A stretch of 6,486 nucleotides of DNA. Source: REEB481 sp041170785. GTDB lineage: Bacteria; Bacteroidota; Bacteroidia; NS11-12g; UBA955. Both the position numbers and the translations under genes were made by a program. The notes below the pieces were generated by a model, which saw nothing but the letters and a program-made list of their open reading frames with translations, was not told the origin of the DNA and searched no databases. The stretch is from the NCBI GenBank assembly GCA_041170785.1, contig JBEDND010000167.1:1-6486 (forward strand). Direction: 5' to 3'. Shown here one piece after another: positions 6,141-6,486 of the stretch (position 1 is its first letter; every line of letters begins with the position of its first letter).

Positions 6141-6486
6141 ATGTCTGAATCACAGAATTTCTTTTCCGGCCTGAATCAAAAAATCACCGACTGGTATGCG
6201 GTGAACAAGAAAAAGGTAAACCTGATATCCATTTCAGTGGTTGCTTTGGCGGGCCTGTATCTTGGATATCGTTATTACTGGATTCCATCTCAAGAAAAAG
6301 AGGCTCAGTCCTACATCTTTAAAATAAGGTCTGTATTCTTCAAAGATTCATTCCAAACGGTGCTGAAAGGCGGAAAAGGGTTCCCCGGAGCACCTGAGTT
6401 GGCCGATGATTACGGCGCCACCCAGTCAGGTAAAGAGGCTGCACTGATGGCCGGAATCAGCTACCGCATGACCGGGAAATTTGATG
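6141..6486 (+). CDS. Membrane-anchored TPR-like (YfgM-type) protein, 3' end missing
   Basis: The frame opens at ATG 6141 and stays open to the window end, giving 115 residues of a protein that probably exceeds 200. It starts MSESQNFFSGLNQKITDWY, followed by a basic stretch NKKKVN (22-27) and one hydrophobic segment (about 28-47, LISISVVALAGLYLGYRYYW). This suggests a single-pass inner-membrane anchor with the basic side in the cytoplasm. The periplasmic part begins with a helix (QEKEAQSYIFKIRSVFFKDSF) and continues PGAPELADDYGATQSGKEAALMAGISYRMTGKFD, the helical TPR pattern of the Bacteroidota relatives of YfgM. In E. coli YfgM works with the periplasmic chaperone network; whether that holds here is unknown. 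In many Bacteroidota a protein of this kind sits near recF and ribH. The gene lies 47 bp after pdhA. Confidence 0.82.
   Translation, partial: MSESQNFFSGLNQKITDWYAVNKKKVNLISISVVALAGLYLGYRYYWIPSQEKEAQSYIFKIRSVFFKDSFQTVLKGGKGFPGAPELADDYGATQSGKEAALMAGISYRMTGKFD

Overview
The window looks like chromosomal housekeeping DNA from a member of the Bacteroidota. Three things point that way: protein motifs typical of that phylum (a RecF next to a membrane-anchored TPR protein, and an E1-alpha with the YLYWFEQMMLVRRFEEKA start), gene starts with no Shine-Dalgarno motif, and several close matches to the Bacteroidota -7 promoter element TANNTTTG just upstream of genes. I cannot place it below phylum from the sequence alone.

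Layout. Bases 1-1292 (+) carry the C-terminal five sixths of an acyl-CoA (probably propionyl-CoA) carboxylase carboxyltransferase, cut off by the window start. Bases 1364-2014 (+) encode a small secreted or outer-membrane beta-barrel protein of unknown role. A hairpin with a T-run follows (about 2048-2080). Next come accB (2114-2587) and accC (2599-3936), 11 bp apart, encoding biotin carboxyl carrier protein and biotin carboxylase. recF (5029-3929, minus strand) is convergent with accC and overlaps it by 8 bp. The likely accBC terminator lies inside the recF coding sequence (3977-4002). pdhA (5089-6093, +) is divergent from recF across a 59-bp gap holding a -7-like element for each direction. 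At 6141 a membrane-anchored TPR (YfgM-like) protein begins and runs off the window end.

How the genes work together. The first part supplies biotin-dependent acyl-CoA carboxylation: biotin carboxylase charges the biotin on the carrier, and a carboxyltransferase passes the carboxyl group to an acyl-CoA. AccB and AccC normally serve acetyl-CoA carboxylase (malonyl-CoA for fatty acids) with AccA and AccD, which are not in the window. The nearby propionyl-type carboxyltransferase raises the possibility of shared subunits. PdhA feeds acetyl-CoA into the same pool. RecF belongs to recombinational repair and has no obvious functional link to the rest.

I found no mobile element, CRISPR array, RNA gene, or sign of a novel defence or biosynthetic system. 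The more interesting points are regulatory: a terminator embedded in an opposing gene, and very short or absent leaders on recF, pdhA and the TPR gene.
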